Source: Acidobacteriaceae bacterium (GTDB lineage: Bacteria; Acidobacteriota; Terriglobia; Terriglobales; Acidobacteriaceae). From it: a DNA stretch of 5,614 nt. Where the stretch lies: assembly GCA_003166055.1 (NCBI GenBank), contig PMWR01000196.1:1-5614 (forward strand), given 5' to 3'. Positions 1-5,614 of this stretch are shown one piece after another. How positions within the stretch are numbered: the first letter of the stretch is position 1; each line of letters starts with the position of its first letter. The notes beneath the pieces were generated by a model, which saw only the letters and a program-made list of their open reading frames with translations, searched no databases and was not told the DNA's origin. The position numbers and the translations under genes were made by a program.

Positions 1-216
1 CTTGCACCACGGGCTGTTAGGTTCCGATTGGAATTGTTGCAGGCGCATCCAGCTCGTATTCCGAAAGCCTAAGCTCGAAACGGTTTGCTGAACAGCTCTA
101 AAACTGAGGGATCGGACCCGTGTTTTTCTCTAGTCTTTCGTTACTCAATAACAGGGATGTGAATTTCTACGGAATCGTTCTAACGCCATTTTGTCGGCGG
201 TGCATCCCGAAGATCC
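1..216. other. Noncoding stretch downstream of the kinase
   Basis: No gene is supportable here. The plus strand is open from the left edge only to a TAA at 70-72 in frame 1, too short to recognise as a gene end. On the minus strand an ATG at 48-46 stays open to the edge for 16 codons (MRLQQFQSEPNSPWCK) but lacks a ribosome-binding site, so it is no more than a possible start of a following gene. I see no stem plus T-tract terminator for the kinase. Confidence 0.4.
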
Positions 217-3200
217 TTATTTGCCATCGAGGCCCGATATACCGAGCAGCCGCTGAACCGCTGCCTGGAATCTGTCAAGTAGAGTCGAGTGGGTTTTGCG
301 GTAGATCACGTTGCCCGGAACGATAAGCGTCACTTCTGTTCCCGAGCTCGCAGAACTTACGATGGTGAGTTTACTGTGGATGCGCGCGGCCCGCTCGCGC
401 ATTCCCTGCAATCCGAAATGCCCTTCTCGCCCTATCTCTGGGATAAAGGGGTCGATTCCTAAACCGTTATCCTTGATACGCAATGAGAGATCGTTCGCGT
501 AGCGAAGGTCGATCTCGAGACGGCTTGCCCTTGAATGGGCAGCAGCATTACGAATAGCCTCATAGCCGATGCGGTAAACCTCATCTCGAACGATCGGGTG
601 CAGATCTTTGGGATCGCCGATCACGGAAAATGCGACAGTCATTGAAGACGGTAGTTGATGATCTTCAGTTGCTCGCCGAAGAGCGTCAGAAAGATGGTTC
701 TTCTCAGTGGTAGTGACTCTGAGTGAGTGCAACGCGGCTCGCCCTTCGTCTACGGCCTGCCCCAGCCATCTTGAAAGCTTCTCCAGCGCTTGACGCATTC
801 GATTTTGATCTGCGTCAGCGTCGAGGGCGTCCTCGGCGATCAACTTGCTGCCCTGGACAGTCTGGAGAAAAGTGTCATGCAATTCCTGTGCGAGGCGGGT
901 TCGCTCTGCGAGGCGTTCATCGAAGCGGGCACTAAGCGCAGACGCGATCTGTTGAACACGGAAGGTGTAGATGCCCCAGACTAGAAGAATCGCCAGAGCA
1001 CCGCACAGAATTCGGAACCAGATCGTCTGAAACCATGCTGGTGCGACGTTGAATTCGAGGGTTGCGCCAGTGTCGTTCCAAACGCCGTCATTGTTGCACG
1101 CGATCACATGGAAGCTGTAATTACCAGGATGTAGGTCATTGTAAAAGGCCTGGCGCCGTGTTCCCGGGTCCTGCCAGTCCACATCGTGGCCTTGGAGTTT
1201 GTAGCGGAATCGCACTTTCTGCGGAACCATGAAACTCAGCGCCGTATAGTCAATTTCCAGTTCACGCGGGAGAGGAGGAAGACGAAGGCCCTCATTGGGC
1301 AAGTAGCCCTTTCGATCAGCAATAACCGCCTCAACATGAACCAACGGCGGCAAAGTATTCTCATACAGGTGAGATGGATCGATCATTTGCAGTACAGCAC
1401 CGTTTGTAAACCAAAGACGCCCGTCCGGAGTTCTCGCGGCAGTCTGGAAAGGTGCCCACCCCGGTTGAACTCCATCAAATACATCGAAGACCCTCAGCTT
1501 CAGCACACTATCAGGCTGCTCCCACCACTGTTGCAACTCCGTGCCTGCAATCTCAACGAACCCACACTGCGTAGAGAGCCATAAGGCGCCTGCGTTATCG
1601 GGAATCATTGAGAAGACACTGTTGCAAGGGAGACCGTTCCGGACTGTGAGTGTCTCCTTTTTACCCTGTTTCCACGCAATGAGTCCAAACACCGTGGCGC
1701 CCAGCACCGAGCCATCGGAATTGACGAGGAGATGGTCCACCTGGGAATCCGGGGCGTGCTTGAATGCAATTACCTCTGCATGGCCGTTCCGGTAACGCAC
1801 CAGATCGCCATTCCTCGTGCCGAGCCAAATGCCGCCCGCAGGATCGGCGGCAACCTGGCGGGCCGCAGGCATTGCTGGCGCAGGGAATTGCTCCCGCACC
1901 TTCAAGTCGTGAATGCGAATGAGTGTTCGAGGTGGCCCGATGGTCTCAAGCCAGATGTTGTCGTCAGTGTCTTCGGCCATCCCCACGATGACGCCGAACG
2001 GACTTCCATCCGGCTTGTTGATCCTGTGGAATCGCCCATTTTTATATATGGTCAGGGTGCTGTCAATGCCGACCCACAACTGGCCCTCATGATCTTCAAG
2101 CAGCGAAGTGACTTGATTTCCCGGCAGGCCCTTCCCTGCCTGCATGGAAGACACCTTGCCGTCCCGGAGTGCGTCGAAAGACTCCGCACCGCCAATCCAG
2201 ACTGTGCCATCCCGGGCGGCTAGGACTGCATCGGCCTCTTCCGTACCGAGTCCTTCGCGGGTTGAAAATGTGGCAACCTGAAGATTGCTGAACTTGTCCA
2301 CACCGCTGGACGTGACAGCCCACATATTCCCTTCACGGTCCTCGCAGAATCGGTACACCGAGTTGCTGGAGAGCCCGTCTGCACGCTGATAATGATCCAC
2401 CCTGTGCGCAAAGATGCGATACATCCCCTGTTTGAGCGTCCCGACCCAGAGCGCATTATGGCTGTCCATGAATAGTGTTTCGATTTCCAGGGTGCGCCCA
2501 TCCAATTCGGGTGCGATAAATGGCTTCCATGCGCCCTTGATGAAGTGCTGCAACCCCATGTCCGGACCAGGAAGTGCCATGCCGGCCCATAGAGAGCCAT
2601 CGGCATCGGCCGCAAAACCGGTCACGCCCGCCATGCCCTCATTGGATTTCAGCCCGTCAGGGCTGTATAGGGTGGAAGAACCCGGTTTCCACCGGACAAG
2701 GGCCGTGTCACCGCCGATCCAGAGATTGCCCAGCGAGTCGGCATCCAGCGAATCGGCGTTGCCAAAAGTCGGAATTCCATCCGCATTCCCGAAACACTGG
2801 GTGCTTGTACCAATTACATGGCAAAGGGGCCCGGAGCCATCGAGAGCTCCTAAATGCGTGAACCAGACTGTTCCATCGCGATCCTCAAGAATAGAGGTGA
2901 TGACGCCCATTGCACTTGAGTAATTGACCAGGTGCTGGTTTACCAAGTGGCTGAGCCCGGCGTGCGTTCCAATCCACAGGCTTCCATCGCGCGCCCCGAA
3001 GAGATAGGTGATGATTGGAGACGGCAATTGCATTTCGTCCGGTGGAGTCCACGAAGCAAATTGAACGCCATCGAAACGCAAGAGGCCATCTTGGGTCCCT
3101 ATCCACAGGTAACCATCCGCTGTTTGCGTGATCGCGAGCGGCGTCCCACCGAAGAATCCATCCTCTATCCTCCAGGCGGTATGCGCATATTGGGAGACGT

Positions 3201-3285
3201 GCCTGTTCGGATCGATCGCCCGGAGCGGAGACGTTGCGAGGAGCAATAGAAGAACGAACAGCGAAAGTGACCGTTGAATTCTCAC
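217..3285 (-). CDS. Periplasmic-propeller sensor histidine kinase (Reg_prop / Y_Y_Y / HisKA_3 / HATPase_c)
   Basis: This is a membrane sensor kinase of a two-component system, 1022 aa from the chosen GTG start. Residues 1-23 form a signal peptide (basic RIQR, then FVLLLLLA, then SPLRA). Fourteen propeller-blade motifs of the form DGxLWIGTxxGL follow, near residues 57, 100, 137, 185, 229, 276, 318, 359, 400, 441, 484, 524, 565 and 621, which is enough for two seven-bladed propellers. A Y_Y_Y domain (about 680-749, with FRYKLQGHDVDW and LHPGNYSFHV) leads to one membrane helix (about 755-774). The HisKA_3 phosphoacceptor is His803 in LAQELHDTFLQ. The ATPase domain shows an N box (EAIRNAAAHS, Asn913), a G1 box (DNGLGID, 939-945) and a G2 box (GHFGLQGMRERA). 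There is no receiver or AraC domain, so it is not a one-piece hybrid. A TTG at 3324 would add 13 residues before the signal peptide; the GTG at 3285 is preferred because a GAGG lies 8 bases upstream and it gives a canonical leader. The partner is very likely the regulator just upstream. The ligand is unknown; related propeller sensors often respond to glycans. Confidence 0.95.
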   Translation of the reverse strand: MRIQRSLSLFVLLLLLATSPLRAIDPNRHVSQYAHTAWRIEDGFFGGTPLAITQTADGYLWIGTQDGLLRFDGVQFASWTPPDEMQLPSPIITYLFGARDGSLWIGTHAGLSHLVNQHLVNYSSAMGVITSILEDRDGTVWFTHLGALDGSGPLCHVIGTSTQCFGNADGIPTFGNADSLDADSLGNLWIGGDTALVRWKPGSSTLYSPDGLKSNEGMAGVTGFAADADGSLWAGMALPGPDMGLQHFIKGAWKPFIAPELDGRTLEIETLFMDSHNALWVGTLKQGMYRIFAHRVDHYQRADGLSSNSVYRFCEDREGNMWAVTSSGVDKFSNLQVATFSTREGLGTEEADAVLAARDGTVWIGGAESFDALRDGKVSSMQAGKGLPGNQVTSLLEDHEGQLWVGIDSTLTIYKNGRFHRINKPDGSPFGVIVGMAEDTDDNIWLETIGPPRTLIRIHDLKVREQFPAPAMPAARQVAADPAGGIWLGTRNGDLVRYRNGHAEVIAFKHAPDSQVDHLLVNSDGSVLGATVFGLIAWKQGKKETLTVRNGLPCNSVFSMIPDNAGALWLSTQCGFVEIAGTELQQWWEQPDSVLKLRVFDVFDGVQPGWAPFQTAARTPDGRLWFTNGAVLQMIDPSHLYENTLPPLVHVEAVIADRKGYLPNEGLRLPPLPRELEIDYTALSFMVPQKVRFRYKLQGHDVDWQDPGTRRQAFYNDLHPGNYSFHVIACNNDGVWNDTGATLEFNVAPAWFQTIWFRILCGALAILLVWGIYTFRVQQIASALSARFDERLAERTRLAQELHDTFLQTVQGSKLIAEDALDADADQNRMRQALEKLSRWLGQAVDEGRAALHSLRVTTTEKNHLSDALRRATEDHQLPSSMTVAFSVIGDPKDLHPIVRDEVYRIGYEAIRNAAAHSRASRLEIDLRYANDLSLRIKDNGLGIDPFIPEIGREGHFGLQGMRERAARIHSKLTIVSSASSGTEVTLIVPGNVIYRKTHSTLLDRFQAAVQRLLGISGLDGK

Positions 3286-3293
3286 ATTCTTGG

Positions 3294-3297
3294 CCTC
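3294..3297 (-). promoter_or_regulatory. Probable ribosome-binding site of the sensor kinase
   Basis: The minus strand reads GAGG here, followed by 8 bases and then GTG at 3285-3283. It is a short Shine-Dalgarno match, but it decides between this GTG and the TTG at 3324, which has no convincing site and would put 13 extra residues before the signal peptide. Confidence 0.45.
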
Positions 3298-3380
3298 GGC
3301 AACAGCACTTGCGCCGCAATTCAAGTGCGCTCACTTTTGATGCTGGCTCTCACAGGCGCACTCATCAGCCACCAGGGCCA

Positions 3381-3452
3381 TCAACCATTCAGTACGTCAT
3401 AGACCCGTCGTCATTCCCACGTGTCCGTGCGCCGAGTTTCTCAACCATACAG
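3381..3452. repeat. Pair of 12-base direct repeats, 60 bases apart
   Basis: TCAACCATTCAG at 3381-3392 and TCAACCATACAG at 3441-3452 match at 11 of 12 positions, with a centre-to-centre distance of exactly 60 bases. They lie upstream of the kinase gene, outside any coding region. They could be two binding sites for a regulator on a similar helical face, or chance; neither copy is itself palindromic. Confidence 0.4.
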
Positions 3453-3494
3453 ATTTCATGTTTATCGCGCTAGATGAGAATCTGGAGTAGTCAT

Positions 3495-3512
3495 CCTGAA
3501 GTTTTCTACAGG
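3495..3512 (-). other. Imperfect stem-loop just after the response regulator
   Basis: On the minus strand CCTGTAG, loop AAAA, CTTCAGG can form a 7-bp stem with one T-T mismatch, starting 13 bases after the regulator stop codon. There is no T-tract after it, so it is not a classical intrinsic terminator. It might attenuate read-through into the kinase or protect the regulator mRNA 3' end. Confidence 0.3.
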
Positions 3513-3525
3513 TTAAACAGCGGGA

Positions 3526-4155
3526 TCAAACATGAAGAAGGCCACGCCGGATCGCAATGGTTACCGCGTGGGTCCGGTCGTTGGCTCGCAGTTTGTCCAC
3601 CAGGTTCTTGATATGAAAGTTCACCGTGGTCTCCGCAATGCAGAGTTGGTCGGCGATCTGTTTGTTGCGGTAACCGTCCCGGATCAGCCGCAAAACGTCC
3701 AGTTCCCGGCCAGTGAGGTCCTCTTCGCCCATGTGCTCCGCGATTCGTGCAGCAACATCCGGGGGGACGAGCCGCCGGCCGGAATGAACCGATCGAATCA
3801 CTGCCAACATTTCAGCTTTCGGCATGCTCTTCAGAATGTAGGCGGATGCGCCGGCACGCAAGGCCCGCTGTATATCGCCATCGCAATCTGAAGTTGTCAG
3901 CATGATGATGCGGGCATCCTTGAATTCACCTCGAATTGCAATAAGCGCATCGGTGCCGTCTGTCCCGGGAAGTCTGAAATCCATCAGTGTGATATCCGGT
4001 CGATGTTGGCGAAACGACGCGATTGCCTCGGTCGCATTGGCTGCCTGTGCGACGAGCAGCATGTCTGGCTGAGACCCAATGACGGTGCTCAACCCTTCTC
4101 GAAATACCGGATGATCTTCAACGCCCAGGATGCGAATAGGTCGGGACTGAACCAC
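3526..4155 (-). CDS. NarL/LuxR-family response regulator
   Basis: This is a cytoplasmic DNA-binding response regulator of 209 aa, the usual length of the NarL/FixJ class. The receiver domain spans about residues 7-122: acidic pair Glu13-Asp14, phosphoacceptor Asp59 in [13 protein letters not shown], switch Thr87/Thr88 in IIMLTTSD, and conserved Lys109 in AYILKSMPK. The LuxR-type helix-turn-helix spans about 146-206, with [12 protein letters not shown], the recognition region [20 protein letters not shown], and a C-terminal helix ending RRGLLHV. All residues needed for phosphorylation are present, so it should be functional. The start is GTG at 4155, supported by GGAGG six bases upstream. It is the first gene of the pair and very probably receives phosphate from the kinase encoded next, whose HisKA_3 type normally pairs with NarL-type regulators. 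Target genes cannot be read from the sequence; autoregulation and control of the divergent hydrolase are plausible. Confidence 0.95.
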   Translation of the reverse strand: MVQSRPIRILGVEDHPVFREGLSTVIGSQPDMLLVAQAANATEAIASFRQHRPDITLMDFRLPGTDGTDALIAIRGEFKDARIIMLTTSDCDGDIQRALRAGASAYILKSMPKAEMLAVIRSVHSGRRLVPPDVAARIAEHMGEEDLTGRELDVLRLIRDGYRNKQIADQLCIAETTVNFHIKNLVDKLRANDRTHAVTIAIRRGLLHV

Positions 4156-4161
4156 GGGAAA

Positions 4162-4166
4162 CCTCC
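4162..4166 (-). promoter_or_regulatory. Ribosome-binding site of the response regulator
   Basis: The minus strand reads GGAGG, then six bases (TTTCCC), then GTG. This is a near-ideal Shine-Dalgarno site and it fixes the GTG at 4155 as the start, although GTG is not the commonest start codon. Confidence 0.8.
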
Positions 4167-4208
4167 GCCGGGGAATGGGCCGGAAGGCCGGACACGTGCT
4201 CCATTTTC

Positions 4209-4217
4209 AAAATAGCA
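4209..4217 (-). promoter_or_regulatory. Candidate extended -10 promoter for the response regulator
   Basis: The minus strand reads TGCTATTTT, a possible extended -10 element (TGn followed by TATTTT), which would give a leader of roughly 45-50 bases before the GTG. No good -35 hexamer sits at the right distance. An overlapping alternative is TATGCT with a weak TGCACA 18 bases upstream. Picked by eye only. Confidence 0.25.
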
Positions 4218-4467
4218 TACATCGCGAGCGCTTGGATTGTGCAGGTTTCTAAATCAATTGCCGGTTTCGCGGCACGGTAACTGAAGAAAAATACAGGGTG
4301 ATTTCCGTGGTTCGCGGGGTTGTCGTGGTGTGAATGAGGGGCTAATCTCCATCCAGAAGGCCCGACTTTATCGCGCGCCAACATGCGGGGTTCGTGCTCG
4401 CCCACACGACCGTTGATTGTGTCGAGCGGTGATGCTGTTTTGCAATGACTACGCTGTGGCACATTTC

Positions 4468-4575
4468 ATGAATCGACGAGACTTCATTTCGATAGGTAGC
4501 CTATTCGCGGTAGCGGAAGCTATCCCAGGAGACGCCTTGGCTCCGCGTGAAAAGCAGCTTACAAAAGGAGGATGT
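4468..4575 (+). other. In-frame twin-arginine-like leader upstream of the hydrolase
   Basis: Translation from ATG at 4468 reads MNRRDFISIGSLFAVAEA, then IPGDALA, and runs in frame without a stop into the hydrolase, giving a 329-aa form. The RRDF motif, the mildly hydrophobic stretch and ALA resemble a Tat export signal. Against its use: no ribosome-binding site precedes 4468, a proline follows the ALA, a glutamate sits in the hydrophobic part, and the third-position GC of these 36 codons (15 of 36 by hand count) is lower than in the first 36 codons from 4576 (22 of 36). It may be an alternative exported form or the decayed leader of an ancestor. Confidence 0.35.
4566..4571 (+). promoter_or_regulatory. 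Strong ribosome-binding site of the hydrolase
   Basis: AGGAGG lies four bases before ATG at 4576. The match is perfect though the spacing is slightly short. An out-of-frame ATG at 4572 directly follows it. This site is the main reason for choosing 4576 over the upstream in-frame starts at 4468 (ATG), 4432 (ATG) and 4417 (TTG). Confidence 0.75.
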
Positions 4576-5457
4576 ATGACTCAAAATCCGATGGTGCCCT
4601 TGACCTCGATCCATCGAATCGAAGCCGACGGAGTTCAGGTGTTTTATCGCGAGTCTGGGCCGGTGAATGGTCCGGTTGTGCTGTTGCTTCACGGCTTTCC
4701 GACGTCGTCGTTCCAGTTTAGAGAATTGATTCCGCGCATTGCTGACAAGTACCACGTTCTCGCACCTGATCTTCCCGGCTTTGGGTTTACCGAAGTGCCC
4801 GCGGAGCGCAAATACCGGTACACGTTCGACGCGCTGGCGCAAACGATCCTCGCATTCACAGACGCGCTACATCTGCAGCAATACGCGCTCTACGTCTTCG
4901 ACTACGGTGCGCCGACGGGACTTCGATTGGCTATGGCGCATCCGGAAAGAGTGACGGCAATCGTCTCGCAGAACGGCAACGCGTATGAAGAGGGACTAGG
5001 CGATGCCTGGGCGCCCATTCGCCGCTACTGGAGCGCCCCTACCTCAGAGAATCGCGAAGCCATACGCAAGGGCCTCAATGCCGAGGGCATGCGTAGAGAG
5101 TACGCTTCGGGTATCTCGAACGTTGATCTGATCAAACCCGAGGGGTACACGCTGGATGCTGCGCTGCTGGCACGTCCCGGCAATACCGACATTCAGCTTG
5201 ACCTCTTTCTCGATTACGCCAACAACGTCAAGCTCTACCCGGCCTTCCACAAGTACTTCCGAAAGTTCGCCCCGCCACTGCTGGCAATCTGGGGCAAGCA
5301 CGATCCATATTTTGTCCCGGCCGGTGCGGAGGCGTTCCGCCTGGACATTCCAAGCGCCAGGGTTCAGTTTCTCGATACAGGGCACTTCGCTCTTGAGACC
5401 CATGTGGAAGAGATCGCCGCCGCAATGAGAGAATTCCTCGCAAAGAATCTCGTCTGA
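4576..5457 (+). CDS. Alpha/beta-hydrolase, Asp-nucleophile (epoxide hydrolase / dehalogenase-like)
   Basis: A 293-aa alpha/beta-hydrolase, full length for the family. The oxyanion-loop motif HGFPTSS is at 39-45, the nucleophile elbow VFDYGAPTG puts Asp109 where lipases have Ser, the acid is Asp243 in WGKHDPYF, and the base is His270 in DTGHFALETH. A helical cap lies at about 136-225 and includes Tyr137, Tyr151 and Tyr191. An Asp nucleophile is known from epoxide hydrolases, haloalkane dehalogenases and fluoroacetate dehalogenases, which act by a covalent alkyl-enzyme ester. Haloalkane dehalogenases usually carry HGNP and a Trp right after the nucleophile; here these are Phe41 and Tyr110, so classical dehalogenation is less likely and an epoxide-hydrolase-like reaction is favoured. 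The substrate is unknown. From 4576 there is no signal peptide, so it should be cytoplasmic; a longer form from 4468 would carry a Tat-like leader. It is divergent from the two-component system and appears monocistronic in this window. Confidence 0.93.
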   Translation: MTQNPMVPLTSIHRIEADGVQVFYRESGPVNGPVVLLLHGFPTSSFQFRELIPRIADKYHVLAPDLPGFGFTEVPAERKYRYTFDALAQTILAFTDALHLQQYALYVFDYGAPTGLRLAMAHPERVTAIVSQNGNAYEEGLGDAWAPIRRYWSAPTSENREAIRKGLNAEGMRREYASGISNVDLIKPEGYTLDAALLARPGNTDIQLDLFLDYANNVKLYPAFHKYFRKFAPPLLAIWGKHDPYFVPAGAEAFRLDIPSARVQFLDTGHFALETHVEEIAAAMREFLAKNLV

Positions 5458-5482
5458 ACTTCCATCCCGCGGTCAAAACTAC

Positions 5483-5498
5483 GGCCGGTCTTTCGGTC
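5483..5498 (+). terminator. Possible weak hairpin after the hydrolase
   Basis: GGCCGG, loop TCTT, TCGGTC can form a 6-bp stem containing two G-T wobbles, 25 bases after the hydrolase stop. No T-tract follows, so it is at best a weak or factor-dependent terminator, or an mRNA 3'-end structure. Confidence 0.25.
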
Positions 5499-5538
5499 AT
5501 CGACAATGCTTGCCGAGGACCTTAAGCAACTAACGGAG

Positions 5539-5550
5539 AGTCGGCCGACT
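5539..5550. repeat. Perfect 12-base palindrome AGTCGGCCGACT
   Basis: The sequence equals its own reverse complement over 12 bases with no central spacer. It lies in the noncoding stretch after the hydrolase and is followed by an A-rich run rather than T residues, so it is not a terminator on either strand. It could be an operator for a dimeric regulator of a gene starting beyond the right edge, or chance. Confidence 0.4.
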
Positions 5551-5614
5551 GCTGAACTAAAGAAAAATGCAGTGCAATAACTATCTCTTCCTGTGATGTC
5601 AACAAACCCAAACT

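Larger units (their letters stand above)
3286..3525 (-). other. Intergenic gap between response regulator and kinase
   Basis: About 240 bases separate the regulator stop from the preferred kinase start, unusually long for a paired two-component operon. I see no convincing gene here; small frames in it are extensions or shadows of the kinase. It holds an imperfect hairpin 13 bases after the regulator stop and two near-identical 12-base direct repeats. The kinase may therefore have its own promoter or be expressed at a different level from the regulator, but I could not pick a persuasive sigma-70 promoter by eye. Confidence 0.5.
4156..4575. other. Divergent intergenic region between regulator and hydrolase
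   Basis: About 420 bases without a convincing gene, if the hydrolase starts at 4576. The regulator end carries a strong ribosome-binding site, a C-rich leader with the repeat CCGGCC-TT-CCGGCC (minus strand), and a possible extended -10. The hydrolase end includes an in-frame extension that looks like a twin-arginine leader (4468-4575). A minus-strand frame at 4462-4118 is open but its translation has no recognisable domain and overlaps the regulator start, so I do not call it. I saw no clear promoter for the hydrolase. Confidence 0.5.

Noticed and set aside
91..104. Minus strand reads GTTTTAGAGCTGTT, like the start of a type II-A CRISPR repeat
   Set aside because: It is a single copy; the rest of the repeat does not match, there is no second repeat or spacer, and no cas gene or tracrRNA-like structure is visible.
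108..130. GGG-ATCGGA-CCC followed by GTGTTTTTCTC on the plus strand, a possible terminator
   Set aside because: The stem is only 3 bp, so it would not form a stable terminator hairpin.
1186..2923. Several plus-strand open frames of 130-170 codons antisense to the kinase (1186-1584, 1732-2223, 2414-2923)
   Set aside because: Their translations are low-complexity, rich in Pro, Arg and Ser, with no domain, and they lie opposite a clearly conserved kinase; they are shadows.
3355..3433. 7-base inverted repeat GGCGCAC / GTGCGCC in the regulator-kinase gap
   Set aside because: The arms are short and more than 60 bases apart; such matches are expected by chance in DNA of this composition.
4343..4374. 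GGGGCT ... AGGCCC as a hairpin in the divergent region
   Set aside because: Pairing needs a bulge and gives only a short stem with a long loop, with no T-tract.
4118..4462. Minus-strand 114-codon frame in the divergent region
   Set aside because: It overlaps the start of the regulator in another frame, has no recognisable motif and no convincing ribosome-binding site.
5593..5614. Possible gene start near the right edge (GTG at 5593 or ATG at 5596, reading MSTNPN)
   Set aside because: Only six codons are visible from the ATG and no Shine-Dalgarno sequence precedes it, so it cannot be supported.

Overview
The window looks like chromosomal DNA from a soil-type bacterium, most likely an acidobacterium (Acidobacteriaceae/Terriglobales-like). 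This assignment rests on gene content: a very large sensor kinase with a periplasmic two-component-regulator propeller, a Y_Y_Y domain and a HisKA_3 kinase core, next to a NarL/LuxR-type response regulator. That combination is heavily expanded in Acidobacteriota. GTG starts, moderate GC and Shine-Dalgarno-led genes also fit. It is an inference from family knowledge, not from a database match.

Layout. Bases 1-216 carry no supportable gene; they lie downstream of the kinase. The minus strand from 4155 down to 217 holds a two-component system, with the response regulator (4155-3526) transcribed first and the sensor kinase (3285-217) second. The two are separated by about 240 noncoding bases that contain a short hairpin and a pair of near-identical 12-base direct repeats. 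Bases 4156-4575 form a divergent intergenic region. The plus strand then carries one alpha/beta-hydrolase with an Asp-His-Asp catalytic triad (4576-5457), and the final 157 bases contain a small hairpin and a perfect 12-base palindrome.

How the parts work together. The kinase is predicted to sense a signal in the periplasm through 14 propeller-blade motifs (probably two seven-bladed propellers), pass it through a Y_Y_Y domain and one membrane helix, and phosphorylate the neighbouring regulator at Asp59. The regulator would then bind DNA through its C-terminal helix-turn-helix. The divergent hydrolase shares the intergenic region with the regulator and is a candidate target, but nothing in the sequence proves this.

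I found no mobile element, CRISPR array, RNA gene or clearly new system. The least ordinary points are the in-frame twin-arginine-like leader upstream of a strong internal ribosome-binding site in the hydrolase, the regulator-first order with a long gap before the kinase, and the unexplained repeats in the gaps.
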